48,192 nucleotides of DNA from Fischerella muscicola PCC 7414 (GCF_000317205.1 NZ_AJLK01000081.1:1-48192); one strand, 5' to 3'. Positions 34,897 through 44,601 are shown, counted from the stretch's first letter. Program-made: numbers and translations. Notes: a model not told the origin generated them from the letters alone.

Positions 34897-37800
34897 ATGA
34901 GTCATACAGTAGAATTTAGTCGCAATGGTTTAGAAATAGCCATTATTGGGATGGCGGGCCGTTTTCCAGGTGCTAAAAATATTGAAGAATTTTGGCAGAA
35001 TCTACGCAATGGCGTAGAGTCTATTACTACTTTCACTAATGAAGAGTTGCTTGCTGGCGGCATAGACCCTGACCTACTCAACGATACCAATTATGTGAAA
35101 GCTGGGGCTGTATTAGAGGACATAGAATTATTTGATGCTGAGTTCTTTGGGTTCAATCCTAGAGAAGCAGAGATTATTGATCCGCAACATCGTCTGTTTT
35201 TAGAGTGTGCCTGGGAGGCTATGGAAAATGCCGGCTACAATTCAAAAATGTACTCAGGTTTGATCGGAGTTTATGCTGGCGCAGGCTCAAACAACTATGT
35301 ACTAAATATTTATTCCAATCAAAATATTAGAAGTTCTATTGATCGCAACCAACTTTTCTTTGGCAATGACAAAGATTTTCTGGCTACACGGGTATCTTAC
35401 AAATTAGACCTGGAAGGGCCGGCTGTAGGTATTCAAACTGCCTGCTCAACTTCATTAGTTGCGGTACATTTAGCCTGCCGAGGTCTGTTGAGTGGTGAAT
35501 GTGATATTGCTTTGGCTGGTGGTGTGGCGATCGATGTGCCGCAAAAAGAAGGATATCTTTATCAAGAAGGGGGTATTGTGTCCCCGGACGGTCGCTGTCG
35601 TGCCTTTGATGCTAAAGCGCAAGGAACCGTTTTTAGTAATGGTGTGGGTATCGTCGTTTTAAAGCGATTGGAAGATGCGATCGCTGACGGCGATTGTATT
35701 CATGCTGTGATCAAAGGCTCTGCTATTAATAATGATGGAGCTTTCAAAGTTAGCTACACTGCACCACGTATAGATGGACAAGCAAAAGTAATTAGGGCAG
35801 CCCAAGTTATGGCTGAGGTTGACCCGGAGACAATTACCTACATCGAGGCCCACGGCACTGGAACATCCCTTGGAGATCCAATAGAAATTTCTGCACTCAC
35901 ACAAGTGTTTCGTGCAAGTACTGACAAGAAAGGTTTCTGCGCTGTCGGTTCGGTCAAGACAAATATTGGACACTCAGATATCACAGCTGGTGTTGCAGGA
36001 CTAATTAAAACTGTCCTCGCCCTCAAATATAAAGAAATACCACCCAGTTTACACTTTCAGCAGCCCAATCCCGAGATTGATTTTGACAACAGTCCCTTCT
36101 ATGTGAATACCACGCTTTCTGATTGGCAGACAAACGGCACACCCCGTCGTGCAGGGGTTAGTTCTTTTGGGATTGGGGGAACTAATGCCCATGTAGTCCT
36201 TGAGGAAGCGCCTGTTGTACAGACGCGCCATGATGCGTCTGTACAATCTCGACCTTGGCATCTGTTATTGCTCTCTGCTAAAACCAGAACGGCACTGGAA
36301 ACTGCAACAGCAAACTTAGTAGCCTACCTTCAGCAACATCGTGATTTAAACTTGGCTGATGTTGCCTATACTCTGCAAGTAGGTCGGCAAGCATTTGAGC
36401 ATCGCTTCATGGTAGTATGTCAGAACCTTGAGGATGCAGTCAAAAAATTGGAGTTTGCCAACCAAGAGCAAGGTTCGACTTACTTAAAAGAACTCCATAA
36501 TCGACCTGTTGTATTTATGTTTCCTGGGCAAGGGGCGCAGTACATAAATATGGGTCGAGAACTTTACCAAACTGAATCCATATTTCGGGAAGAGGTAAAT
36601 CGCTGCTGTGAACTGCTCAAGCCTCACTTAGGTATAGATTTGCGCCATGTCCTCTATCCGAGTGAAGAACAGATTGAAGCAGCTACACACCAACTGCAAC
36701 AGACTCATATTACCCAGCCAGCACTGTTTGTGATTGAGTATGCCCTCAGCCAGTTGTGGATGGCGTGGGGCATCCACTCGGAAGCCATGATTGGTCATAG
36801 CATTGGCGAGTATGTAGCAGCTTGTTTAGCGGGCGTGTTTTCCTTAGAAGATGCTTTGACATTGGTTGCTGTGCGTGGACGACTGATGCAGCAACTTCCA
36901 ACAGGTGCAATGCTTTCTGTTCATCTTGCAGAAGACGATCTGCAACCCTGGCTTGGTAAAGAGGTTTCTCTCGCTGCCAGTAACGCACCTAATTTGTGTG
37001 TTGTTTCTGGTTCTGAGGAAGCGATCGCTCATTTACAAAGTCGTCTCACGAATCAAGGTGTGGAGTGTCGTCGCCTGCATACCTCCCACGCCTTTCATTC
37101 CCCAATGATCGATTCTATCTTGGAATCGTTCACAAACCAGGTAGAAAAAATTAAACTAAATCCTCCTCAGATTTCTTTTATTTCTAACTTAACTGGTACT
37201 TGGATTACCGCAAAAGAGGCAACTGACCCGACCTACTGGGCTAAACATCTACGACAAACAGTCCGCTTTGCCCAGGGAATGGCTGAGTTAATGACACAGC
37301 CAGAACGAATTCTGCTGGAAGTTGGGCCGGGGATGACATTAAGTACCTTTGCCAGACAAAGTAAGGCGGATGAACCTACAGTTTTGGCAACACTCCGCCA
37401 TCCAAAATACCAAAAATCAGATTCAGCATTTTTGCTGAACACCGTAGGTCAACTCTGGCTAGCGGGTGTGCAGGTAGATTGGTATAAATTTCATGCTCCG
37501 CAGTCGCGTCAACGGATACCCCTACCAACATATCCCTTTGAGCGCCAGCGTTACTGGATTGAAGCACAAAAAGTAGACAATAGCCATCCTCAAATCAAAC
37601 TAACCAGAAAGCCGAATATGGCTGACTGGTTCTACATCCCTGCTTGGAAACGAGTAATGTTGCTTGAACCCTGGAAAACAGAAGGGTTAACTCAGCAAAA
37701 GTCCTGCTGGTTGGTCTTTGTCGATCCATGTGGAGTGGGTTCACAAATCGCCAAACGACTGGAACAAGCAGGTCAGGATGTAATTATAGTCACAATGGGA

Positions 37801-39609
37801 GAAGAGTTCACCAAACTGAGTGATTCGGTCTACACAATCAATCCTCAGCAACAGGATGATTATGAAGCCTTAGTGCAAGCTCTTCGCGAACTAGGCAAAA
37901 CTCCACAAAATATTGCTCATTTCTGGGGTGTCACAGCAAATACTAGATTGTTGAGTAATAATTTACACGCACAAACACAATTTGAAATCGAGGACTTTTC
38001 CAAGTCTCAGGATCTAGTTTTCTACAGTCTGCTATTTTTAGCACAACAATTGACCAAACACCATCTAACTACCCCACTGCAAATAATAGCCGTAACCAAC
38101 AATATGCACGAGGTGGTGGGTCAAGAACAGTTGCAGCCACAAAAAGCCACAGTGCTAGGTCCATGTAAAGCGATCGCCCAAGAATATCCACATATGAGCT
38201 GTCGCAGTGTTGATATCGTCATCCCTGAATCGGAGACTTTTCTGGAAAAGCAACTTATAGACCAACTCATAGCTGAACTAACTCAACAACCATCTGATTT
38301 AGTTGTTGCTTACCGTAATGGTCATCGTTGGGTGCAAACCTTTGAACCAATTCAATTGAACGAAGTAGTTCCAGAAAAAACACGGTTAAGAGAAGGGGGA
38401 ATTTACCTCATCGTCGGTGATCCTGTCAAAGGTCTGGGTTTAGTGTTTGCAGAATATTTAGCTCAAACAGTACACGCCAAACTCATCTTAATTGAAAATT
38501 CAGAATTGCCGGAAAGAAATGAGTGGGGACAATGGCTAGCAACTCATGATCAACACAATAATATCAGTGATCAAATCAGAAGAATCCAGACTTTAGAAGA
38601 GTTAAGCGGAGATGTTCTGATCATCAAAGCTGATGTTGTCAATGAAGAACAAATGCAACAGGCTATGACCATAGCTTATGAGCGTTTTGGTCAAATTCAT
38701 GGAGTGTTTTATGTACCAGAAATCAGTGGTAATGAAAAGTCAACTTTATCTATTCATGAAATAGGTAGGACTGAATGTGAGCAGGAATTTCAATCAAAAG
38801 TACATGGACTTATTGTATTAGAAAAAGTTTTACAAGGGAAAAAGCTTGACTTCTATCTTTTACAATCCTCACTATCATCAATTTTGGGAGGATTAGGACT
38901 AGTTGCCTATGCAGCAGCTTACCTATTCATGGACGCCTTTGTTCATCAAAAAAACCAGCAAAACTCTGTTCCTTGGTTTAGTGTGAATCGCCAAGCTTTT
39001 ATCTCCGATTTAGAAAAAGAAGAATATGTGGCGTTGGGATCAACTGCAACAGAATTATTCATGACACCGCAGGAGGTTTGGGAAGCTTTTCAACGCATTT
39101 TGTCTATGGGTGCGGCAAATCAGGTTGTTGTTTCCACAGGGGATTTACAAGCAAGAATTAATCAATCACTGAAGCTCAAACCTTTAGAAACTGTAAGTAA
39201 TTCTCAAGACTCACAGCAGGCAGATTCTTTTTCAAAGCACTCAAGACCAAATTTACAAACTGTTTATGTAGCTCCCAGAAATGAGATTGAGCAAACCATT
39301 GCTAACATTTGGCAAGAGATTCTTGGAGTTTCTCTAGTAGGTGTGAATGACGACTTTTTTGAATTAGGAGGACACTCTTTGTTGGCTGTTCAGGTTACTT
39401 CTCGTCTGCGAGAAACTTTTCAAGTAGATTTACCGCTTAACAGTATTCTGTTTGAGGCATCCACTGTTGCTGGACTTGCTGCTGTTATTGCTCAAGAACA
39501 ACCTCAACAGGAAGAATTAGAAGAAATGGTTGCTTTATTACAAGAGGTTAAGAGTCTTTCAGCGGAAGAAGTTCAAGCAGAAATGGTTAAAGATTTTTGG
39601 TCTAGCTAA
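34897..39609 (+). CDS. Type I PKS module 2: KS-AT-(degenerate KR)-ACP
   Basis: The product has 1570 residues. The ketosynthase has Cys183, His319 and His359; the acyltransferase has Ser635 in GHSIGE and HAFHS at 731-735, the malonyl type. The carrier has Ser1494 in GGHSL. The KR region (about 905-1420) keeps its length but has lost key motifs. The NADPH loop reads GDPVKGLG (1174-1181) instead of GGTGGIG, VGRS has become IENS, HAAGV has become YVPEI, and the catalytic YxxxN reads YAAAY, with Asn replaced by Tyr1342. The KR is therefore probably inactive and the beta-ketone may survive. It starts two bases after NRPS 3, so the two are translated together. The C-terminal helix pair (VALLQEVKSLSAEEV) resembles that of PKS 1 and may dock with the next proteins. 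Confidence 0.93.
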   Translation: MSHTVEFSRNGLEIAIIGMAGRFPGAKNIEEFWQNLRNGVESITTFTNEELLAGGIDPDLLNDTNYVKAGAVLEDIELFDAEFFGFNPREAEIIDPQHRLFLECAWEAMENAGYNSKMYSGLIGVYAGAGSNNYVLNIYSNQNIRSSIDRNQLFFGNDKDFLATRVSYKLDLEGPAVGIQTACSTSLVAVHLACRGLLSGECDIALAGGVAIDVPQKEGYLYQEGGIVSPDGRCRAFDAKAQGTVFSNGVGIVVLKRLEDAIADGDCIHAVIKGSAINNDGAFKVSYTAPRIDGQAKVIRAAQVMAEVDPETITYIEAHGTGTSLGDPIEISALTQVFRASTDKKGFCAVGSVKTNIGHSDITAGVAGLIKTVLALKYKEIPPSLHFQQPNPEIDFDNSPFYVNTTLSDWQTNGTPRRAGVSSFGIGGTNAHVVLEEAPVVQTRHDASVQSRPWHLLLLSAKTRTALETATANLVAYLQQHRDLNLADVAYTLQVGRQAFEHRFMVVCQNLEDAVKKLEFANQEQGSTYLKELHNRPVVFMFPGQGAQYINMGRELYQTESIFREEVNRCCELLKPHLGIDLRHVLYPSEEQIEAATHQLQQTHITQPALFVIEYALSQLWMAWGIHSEAMIGHSIGEYVAACLAGVFSLEDALTLVAVRGRLMQQLPTGAMLSVHLAEDDLQPWLGKEVSLAASNAPNLCVVSGSEEAIAHLQSRLTNQGVECRRLHTSHAFHSPMIDSILESFTNQVEKIKLNPPQISFISNLTGTWITAKEATDPTYWAKHLRQTVRFAQGMAELMTQPERILLEVGPGMTLSTFARQSKADEPTVLATLRHPKYQKSDSAFLLNTVGQLWLAGVQVDWYKFHAPQSRQRIPLPTYPFERQRYWIEAQKVDNSHPQIKLTRKPNMADWFYIPAWKRVMLLEPWKTEGLTQQKSCWLVFVDPCGVGSQIAKRLEQAGQDVIIVTMGEEFTKLSDSVYTINPQQQDDYEALVQALRELGKTPQNIAHFWGVTANTRLLSNNLHAQTQFEIEDFSKSQDLVFYSLLFLAQQLTKHHLTTPLQIIAVTNNMHEVVGQEQLQPQKATVLGPCKAIAQEYPHMSCRSVDIVIPESETFLEKQLIDQLIAELTQQPSDLVVAYRNGHRWVQTFEPIQLNEVVPEKTRLREGGIYLIVGDPVKGLGLVFAEYLAQTVHAKLILIENSELPERNEWGQWLATHDQHNNISDQIRRIQTLEELSGDVLIIKADVVNEEQMQQAMTIAYERFGQIHGVFYVPEISGNEKSTLSIHEIGRTECEQEFQSKVHGLIVLEKVLQGKKLDFYLLQSSLSSILGGLGLVAYAAAYLFMDAFVHQKNQQNSVPWFSVNRQAFISDLEKEEYVALGSTATELFMTPQEVWEAFQRILSMGAANQVVVSTGDLQARINQSLKLKPLETVSNSQDSQQADSFSKHSRPNLQTVYVAPRNEIEQTIANIWQEILGVSLVGVNDDFFELGGHSLLAVQVTSRLRETFQVDLPLNSILFEASTVAGLAAVIAQEQPQQEELEEMVALLQEVKSLSAEEVQAEMVKDFWSS
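36215..36246. repeat. Palindromic element in the KS-AT linker of PKS 2
   Basis: Arms TTGTACAGACGC and GCGTCTGTACAA are 12 nt each, with an 8-nt centre. It encodes VVQTRHDASVQS. Compared with the PKS 1 copy, the fourth base of GTAG has changed to C and its partner has changed to G, which keeps the pairing. Confidence 0.95.
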
Positions 39610-39650
39610 TCACAGAAATTAATAATTAGCCAACATGAATTGCTACAGCT

Positions 39651-39686
39651 TCATCGGTGTGCATCTGTGTTCATCTGTGTTCGTTT
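39651..39686. repeat. ATCTGTGTTC dispersed repeat
   Basis: A TCGGTGTGC unit followed by two ATCTGTGTTC units, similar to copies at 5751, 17169 and 41141. Confidence 0.8.
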
Positions 39687-40013
39687 TTTATCTTAATTCT
39701 ATTTTCAAGTCAGTCGTTCACGTTGGTACACAACAAATCATGACAATTCTGCTTCTCTGTGTTCCTTATTTTCAAGGTAGACTCTCACGGGCTATTGCCC
39801 ACAATGAGGAGATGAAGAATATAACGAACACAGATGCACACCGATTAACACCGATGGATTATGCGTTTGCTGTTAAGTTGATTCCCAATCTCTATTTTCA
39901 AGCTAGTCAATCACGAGAAAATCCCACAAAGAGTGCATGAAAAGATTAATTTTCCTACACCCTTACACCCCCACATCTATTTTCAACCTAATAATCCCTC
40001 GCATCAAAACATC

Positions 40014-40018
40014 AGGAG
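40014..40018 (+). promoter_or_regulatory. Ribosome binding site for monooxygenase 2
   Basis: AGGAG lies seven bases before the ATG at 40026. It decides the start against the upstream in-frame ATG at 39933; the chosen N-terminus MEFSLFYFSGDGS also aligns with monooxygenase 1. Confidence 0.8.
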
Positions 40019-40025
40019 TTACAGA

Positions 40026-41096
40026 ATGGAATTCAGTTTATTTTATTTCTCCGGTGATGGTTCAACAAATCAAACAAACAAGTATAATTTATTAATAGAA
40101 TCTGCTAAATTTGCAGATAAAAATGGTTTTTCTGCGGTTTGGACTCCGGAACGACATTTTCATCCGTTTGGAGGGCTTTATCCTAATCCATCTTTAACTA
40201 GTACAGCCCTAGCGATGGTAACTGAACAGATTCAGTTACGGGCTGGAAGTGTTGTGATGCCACTTCATAATCCAGCACGGATTGCTGAAGATTGGTCTGT
40301 GGTTGATAATTTGTCTCAAGGTAGAGTAGCGATCGCTTTTGCCTCTGGTTGGACGGTAGATGATTTTGTACTGTCTACTGAAAGTCATGCTAATCGCAGA
40401 GAAGCTATGTGGCGTGGAATCGAGACTGTACAAAAGTTGTGGCAAGGTGAACAAGTAGAGTTCCAAGATGTTACGGGAAGAAGTTTCAAGTTGAAAACTT
40501 TTCCCAAACCAGTGCAGCCCAAGTTCCCACTTTGGATTGTTTGTCAATCTCCGGCAACATTTATTGAAGCAGGCAAGATCGGGGCTAATATACTCACCTC
40601 TCTTTTGGGAGGAACTCTAGAAGAGGTGGCAACTCAAATATCACTCTACCGTGAATCTCTGGCAAAACATGGTCATGATCCTCTAGCTAAAAAAGTAGCA
40701 ATGATGTTGCACACTTTTGTGGGAGAAGACTTCGATATCGTCAAAGAACAAGTGAGGGAACCTTTTTACAACTACCTCAAAACCCACATTGATTTGCTGG
40801 AGAATCTGGCAAAGAATTCCGGCGTAAACGTGAATTTGGCAACATTCACCGAAGCGGATATAAACAGCCTTTTGCGCTTTGCTTACGAAGGTTGGCTGAA
40901 AGGGAGGACTTTAATTGGTTCAAAAATTACCTGTATGCGAATGATAGAACTTTTAAAGCAGGCTGGTGTTAATGAAGTGGCGTGTCTCATTGATTTTTAC
41001 TCAGATTTTGATGCAGTGATGGCGAGTTTATCTTATCTCAAAGAGTTAAAAGATATTTGTAATTCAAAAAAAGAAAAAGTAAGTTTACTCAACTAA
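40026..41096 (+). CDS. FMN-dependent luciferase-like monooxygenase 2 (MupA/Atu3671 family)
   Basis: This 356-residue protein aligns along its full length with monooxygenase 1 (WTPERHFHPFGGLYPNPS, MWRGIETVQKLWQGE and HTFVGED are shared or nearly so). It is predicted to oxidise the ACP-bound chain made by PKS 2. Because the KR of that PKS looks inactive, the likely substrate is a beta-keto thioester. Alpha-hydroxylation or Baeyer-Villiger oxygen insertion are both chemically possible for luciferase-like enzymes; the sequence does not decide. It has the same place in its cassette as monooxygenase 1: after a PKS and before an NRPS with the same N-terminal docking helix. A good ribosome binding site precedes it. 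Confidence 0.92.
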   Translation: MEFSLFYFSGDGSTNQTNKYNLLIESAKFADKNGFSAVWTPERHFHPFGGLYPNPSLTSTALAMVTEQIQLRAGSVVMPLHNPARIAEDWSVVDNLSQGRVAIAFASGWTVDDFVLSTESHANRREAMWRGIETVQKLWQGEQVEFQDVTGRSFKLKTFPKPVQPKFPLWIVCQSPATFIEAGKIGANILTSLLGGTLEEVATQISLYRESLAKHGHDPLAKKVAMMLHTFVGEDFDIVKEQVREPFYNYLKTHIDLLENLAKNSGVNVNLATFTEADINSLLRFAYEGWLKGRTLIGSKITCMRMIELLKQAGVNEVACLIDFYSDFDAVMASLSYLKELKDICNSKKEKVSLLN

Positions 41097-41140
41097 TAAA
41101 TTAACGTATAGCCCTTCTCTCTTGGATAAAGCACTGCTTT

Positions 41141-41170
41141 ATCGGTGTTCATCTGTGTTCATCTGTGTTC
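41141..41170. repeat. ATCTGTGTTC dispersed repeat
   Basis: An ATCGGTGTTC unit followed by two ATCTGTGTTC units. The surrounding spacer resembles 17108-17200 but lacks the 35-nt element found there. Confidence 0.8.
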
Positions 41171-41235
41171 GTTTTTTCCCCTGTACAGCACCCAACTACA
41201 AATCTTTAAATATAAATTAACTCAGGTACTCATTA

Positions 41236-44200
41236 ATGAGAGATTTGTATCAACAAATAGCAGAACTATCTCCAGATCAGCGGGCATTATTTGAAAAGCG
41301 ACTTCAGCAAAAAGGCTTGAATTCTATAAAAATTTCCAGAATTTCTCAAAGAAAAGATTCTGATTCTTTGCCTTTATCTTTTGCTCAGCAAAGACTATGG
41401 TTTATCCAGCAATTAGATCCTGACAACAGTGCTTATAACGTTTTTAGTGCCTTGCGTATTCAGGGTCAATTAAATGTAGCAGTCCTAGAACAAACCTTCA
41501 CTGAAATTGTCAGGCGTCATGAAACCTTACGCACAACTTTTACTACCAATGCTTCTGGGGAACCGATCCAGGTTATTACTCCGCCCCAGACCTTAACATT
41601 GCCGATCATGGATCTGACAGAGGTTTCTAATCTGGAGGAGGAGGTACAGCAGCTGGTTGTTAAGGAGGCGCAGCAGCCTTTTGATTTAACGAAACCATTG
41701 CTGCGGTTGACCCTTCTGCGATTAGATGCAGCAGAACATGTATTGCTGTTAACAGTACATCACATCATCTGCGATCGCTGGTCAATGGGAATATTTGTCC
41801 GGGAAATGAAAGCACTTTATGAAGCTTTTGTCAATAGCAAACCTTCACCCCTTCCCGAACTGCCAATCCAGTACCCAGACTGGGCAATTTGGCAACGCCA
41901 GTGGTTACAGGGACAGGTGTTAGAAGAGCAGCTAAATTATTGGCAAAAGCAGCTTCAGGGTAACTTGCCAGTGTTAAAATTGCCAAGCGATCGACCCCGG
42001 CCAGTTGTTCCGACTTACCAAGGTTCGCAACAGTCGTTAGTATTATCTAAACCTCTATCGGATGCTGTTAAGCATTTGAGTAAAAAGGAAGGGGTAACGC
42101 TGTTTACGTTACTATTAACAGCTTTCAACATTTTGCTTTTCAAGTACACTCATCAGGATGACATCATCGTTGGTACTGATATTGCTAATCGCAATCGCGT
42201 TGAAACCGAAGGATTAATAGGGTTTTTAATCAACACTTTGGTATTGCGTACTAGCTTGTCTGGAAACCCCAGCTTTCGCGAATTACTCCATCGGGTACGT
42301 GAAGTTATGCAGGGGGCATATGCTCACCAAGATTTACCCTTTGAAAAGCTGGTGGAAGAATTGAATCCAGAGCGAAGTCTCAGCCAGATGACGCCACTGT
42401 TTCAAGTCAAGTTTGATTTACAGCTGGCACAGGTGGAACCACCAGAACTTTCGGGTTTGACTGTCAGTCCTTTAGCATTTGATAATGGGACTGCAAAATT
42501 TGAACTGCGTTTTAACCTCTCGGATACAGAACAAGGGATAACAGGACTAGTAGAATACAGCACCGACTTATTCAATGACAGTACCATCACTAGGATGGTA
42601 CAGCACTTTCAAACTTTACTCTCTGGCATAGTTGCCAATCCAGAACAGCGGCTAGAGGAGTTACCACTGTTAAGTGAAGCTGAACAACAGCAGTTATTAG
42701 TCGAGTGGAATGACACCGAGACTGAGTATCCAAACCAGTGTATCCATCAGTTATTTGCAGCCCAGGTGGAACGCACACCTGACGCTGTAGCAGTAGTTTT
42801 TCAAGACGAGCAATTAACCTATACTCAATTAAATCAAAGAGCTAATCAACTAGCGCACTACTTGCAAAAGCTGGGAGTCAAACCAGAGGTACTGGTAGGA
42901 ATTTGTTTGCCACGTTCAACAGAAATGCTGGTTGGACTGTTGGCGATCCTGAAAGCGGGTGGGGCTTATGTACCAATAGACCCAGCTTATCCGCAACAGC
43001 GCTTAGCTTTGATGTTAGAAGATGCCCAAGTATCAGTACTGCTGACTTCTGTTGAGTTAGCGGGGCAATTGCCAGAACATCAAGCTAAGGTAGTATGCCT
43101 AGATGCCGACTGGGAGAAAATTAGCAAACAGAGTATTGATAATCTTATAAATAAAGCCAGCACTGACAACTTAGCCTATGTAATTTATACTTCCGGTTCT
43201 ACAGGTAGACCAAAAGGAGTACAAATCCCCCACGGCGCTGTGGTTAATTTCTTAAGTACAATGCGCCAAACTCCAGGATTGACTCAAGACGATATCCTCT
43301 TATCTGTCACTACCCTATCTTTTGACATTGCGGCATTGGAACTATATCTACCACTGATTGTCGGCGCTCGTTTGATTATAGTTAGCCGTGAAGTTGCTAG
43401 CGATGGCATTCAATTGTCAAAAGAACTAGATTTGCATCAAGCAAATGTCATGCAAGCCACACCAGCCACTTGGCGGTTACTGCTGGGGGCTGGGTGGCAA
43501 GGTAGTGAGCAATTGAAGATTCTTTGCGGAGGAGAAGCACTCGATCGCTCTGTTGCCAATCAGTTGCTTGAACGTAGCAAGCAAGTGTGGAACTTATACG
43601 GTCCCACAGAAACCACTATTTGGTCGGCTGTGCAAATTGTAGAAAACAAAAATAAACTAGAACAAACAGATAGTATTGTTTCTATTGGTCGCCCGATTGC
43701 CAACACGCAATTTTATGTCCTTGACCAACACCAACGTCTCGTTCCTGTGGGTGTTCCAGGTGAATTATATATCGGCGGTGCTGGGGTAGCTCGTGGTTAT
43801 CTCAACCGACCAGAACTCACAGCCGAGAAATTTATTCCCAACCCCTTCCACAAAGAGGCGGGAGGACGTCTTTACAAGACAGGCGACTTAGTTCGCTTGC
43901 GATCGGACTCCAGCATGGAGTTTTTAGGGCGGATCGATAATCAAGTCAAACTCCGTGGTTTTCGTATTGAACTGGGAGAAATTGAAGCGTTATTAAACCA
44001 ATATCCAGGGGTTGAAACCAGTGTAGTTTTGATAAGGGAGGATGAACCCGGTTCTCAACGTTTAGTTGCCTATGTAGTCCTACAGCCAAACCAGACACTG
44101 ACAATTCCCGAATTGCGCCACTTTTTGAAGTCGAAGTTGCCGAACTATATGGTTCCAACAGCTTTTGTGACGCTAGAGGCGCTGCCGTTGACACCTAACG

Positions 44201-44601
44201 GTAAGGTAGACCGGAGGGCGCTGCCAGCACCTGACCAAACACGTCCGGAGTTGGAAACGACTTATCAACCACCCCAAAATGATCTAGAGCAAACCATTGC
44301 TAATATTTGGCAAGAAGTACTGCATGTGAAAGAAGTAGGTATTTATGACAACTTCTTTGAATTAGGTGGTCAATCATTACTCTTAGTTCAGGTTCATAGT
44401 AAGTTGCAAAAAATATTGCCGCGAGATTTATCTTTGGTGGAAATGTTTCAATATCCAACTATTAGCTCCTTAGCTAAATATTTAAGTCAAGAGCAAAATG
44501 AAGCAGCAGCTTTGACAAAAGATTCTTACCGTAATGAAGTTAGAACAGCTTCAATTAAGCGTCGTAGAGAAGTCAGACAAAATTATAGAAAAACAACATG
44601 A
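41236..44601 (+). CDS. NRPS module: C-A(Gly)-PCP
   Basis: The product has 1121 residues. It opens with a docking-type helix (LYQQIAELSPDQRALFE) like that of NRPS 2. The condensation domain (45-480) reads HHIICDR at 175-181, with Arg in place of the usual final Gly of HHxxxDG. The adenylation domain (about 495-1010) has pocket code DILQLGLIW(K), which is the glycine code. The carrier has Ser1047 in GGQSL. The C-terminus is rich in Arg and Lys (SIKRRREVRQNYRK) and may dock with the next PKS. It contains a 407-bp tract nearly identical to NRPS 3, ending just before the pocket. It should add Gly after the ketide made by PKS 2 and monooxygenase 2, then pass the chain to PKS 3. Confidence 0.93.
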   Translation: MRDLYQQIAELSPDQRALFEKRLQQKGLNSIKISRISQRKDSDSLPLSFAQQRLWFIQQLDPDNSAYNVFSALRIQGQLNVAVLEQTFTEIVRRHETLRTTFTTNASGEPIQVITPPQTLTLPIMDLTEVSNLEEEVQQLVVKEAQQPFDLTKPLLRLTLLRLDAAEHVLLLTVHHIICDRWSMGIFVREMKALYEAFVNSKPSPLPELPIQYPDWAIWQRQWLQGQVLEEQLNYWQKQLQGNLPVLKLPSDRPRPVVPTYQGSQQSLVLSKPLSDAVKHLSKKEGVTLFTLLLTAFNILLFKYTHQDDIIVGTDIANRNRVETEGLIGFLINTLVLRTSLSGNPSFRELLHRVREVMQGAYAHQDLPFEKLVEELNPERSLSQMTPLFQVKFDLQLAQVEPPELSGLTVSPLAFDNGTAKFELRFNLSDTEQGITGLVEYSTDLFNDSTITRMVQHFQTLLSGIVANPEQRLEELPLLSEAEQQQLLVEWNDTETEYPNQCIHQLFAAQVERTPDAVAVVFQDEQLTYTQLNQRANQLAHYLQKLGVKPEVLVGICLPRSTEMLVGLLAILKAGGAYVPIDPAYPQQRLALMLEDAQVSVLLTSVELAGQLPEHQAKVVCLDADWEKISKQSIDNLINKASTDNLAYVIYTSGSTGRPKGVQIPHGAVVNFLSTMRQTPGLTQDDILLSVTTLSFDIAALELYLPLIVGARLIIVSREVASDGIQLSKELDLHQANVMQATPATWRLLLGAGWQGSEQLKILCGGEALDRSVANQLLERSKQVWNLYGPTETTIWSAVQIVENKNKLEQTDSIVSIGRPIANTQFYVLDQHQRLVPVGVPGELYIGGAGVARGYLNRPELTAEKFIPNPFHKEAGGRLYKTGDLVRLRSDSSMEFLGRIDNQVKLRGFRIELGEIEALLNQYPGVETSVVLIREDEPGSQRLVAYVVLQPNQTLTIPELRHFLKSKLPNYMVPTAFVTLEALPLTPNGKVDRRALPAPDQTRPELETTYQPPQNDLEQTIANIWQEVLHVKEVGIYDNFFELGGQSLLLVQVHSKLQKILPRDLSLVEMFQYPTISSLAKYLSQEQNEAAALTKDSYRNEVRTASIKRRREVRQNYRKTT
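42625..43031 (+). repeat. 407-bp tract nearly identical to 32810-33216
   Basis: This is the second copy of the tract, over the C-A linker and first part of the A domain. The A domains on either side select different substrates, so only this part has been shared. Confidence 0.85.

Larger units (their letters stand above)
39610..40025. other. Spacer between PKS 2 and monooxygenase 2
   Basis: No gene is supported. A copy of the TCGGTGTGCATCTGTGTTC-type repeat at 39651-39686 is followed about 150 bp later by an inverted copy at about 39826-39862, so the region could fold. The part 39779-39907 matches 22075-22267 without the two short inserts found there. The monooxygenase frame stays open back to 39933 but the later ATG is preferred. 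Confidence 0.7.

Noticed and set aside
39933-40025. Earlier in-frame ATG for monooxygenase 2
   Set aside because: The ATG at 40026 has AGGAG before it and aligns with the start of monooxygenase 1.
17278-44601. Search for DH, ER, methyltransferase, aminotransferase or thioesterase domains in the assembly line
   Set aside because: No matching motifs were seen; the AT-KR gaps are the length of the KR structural subdomain only.
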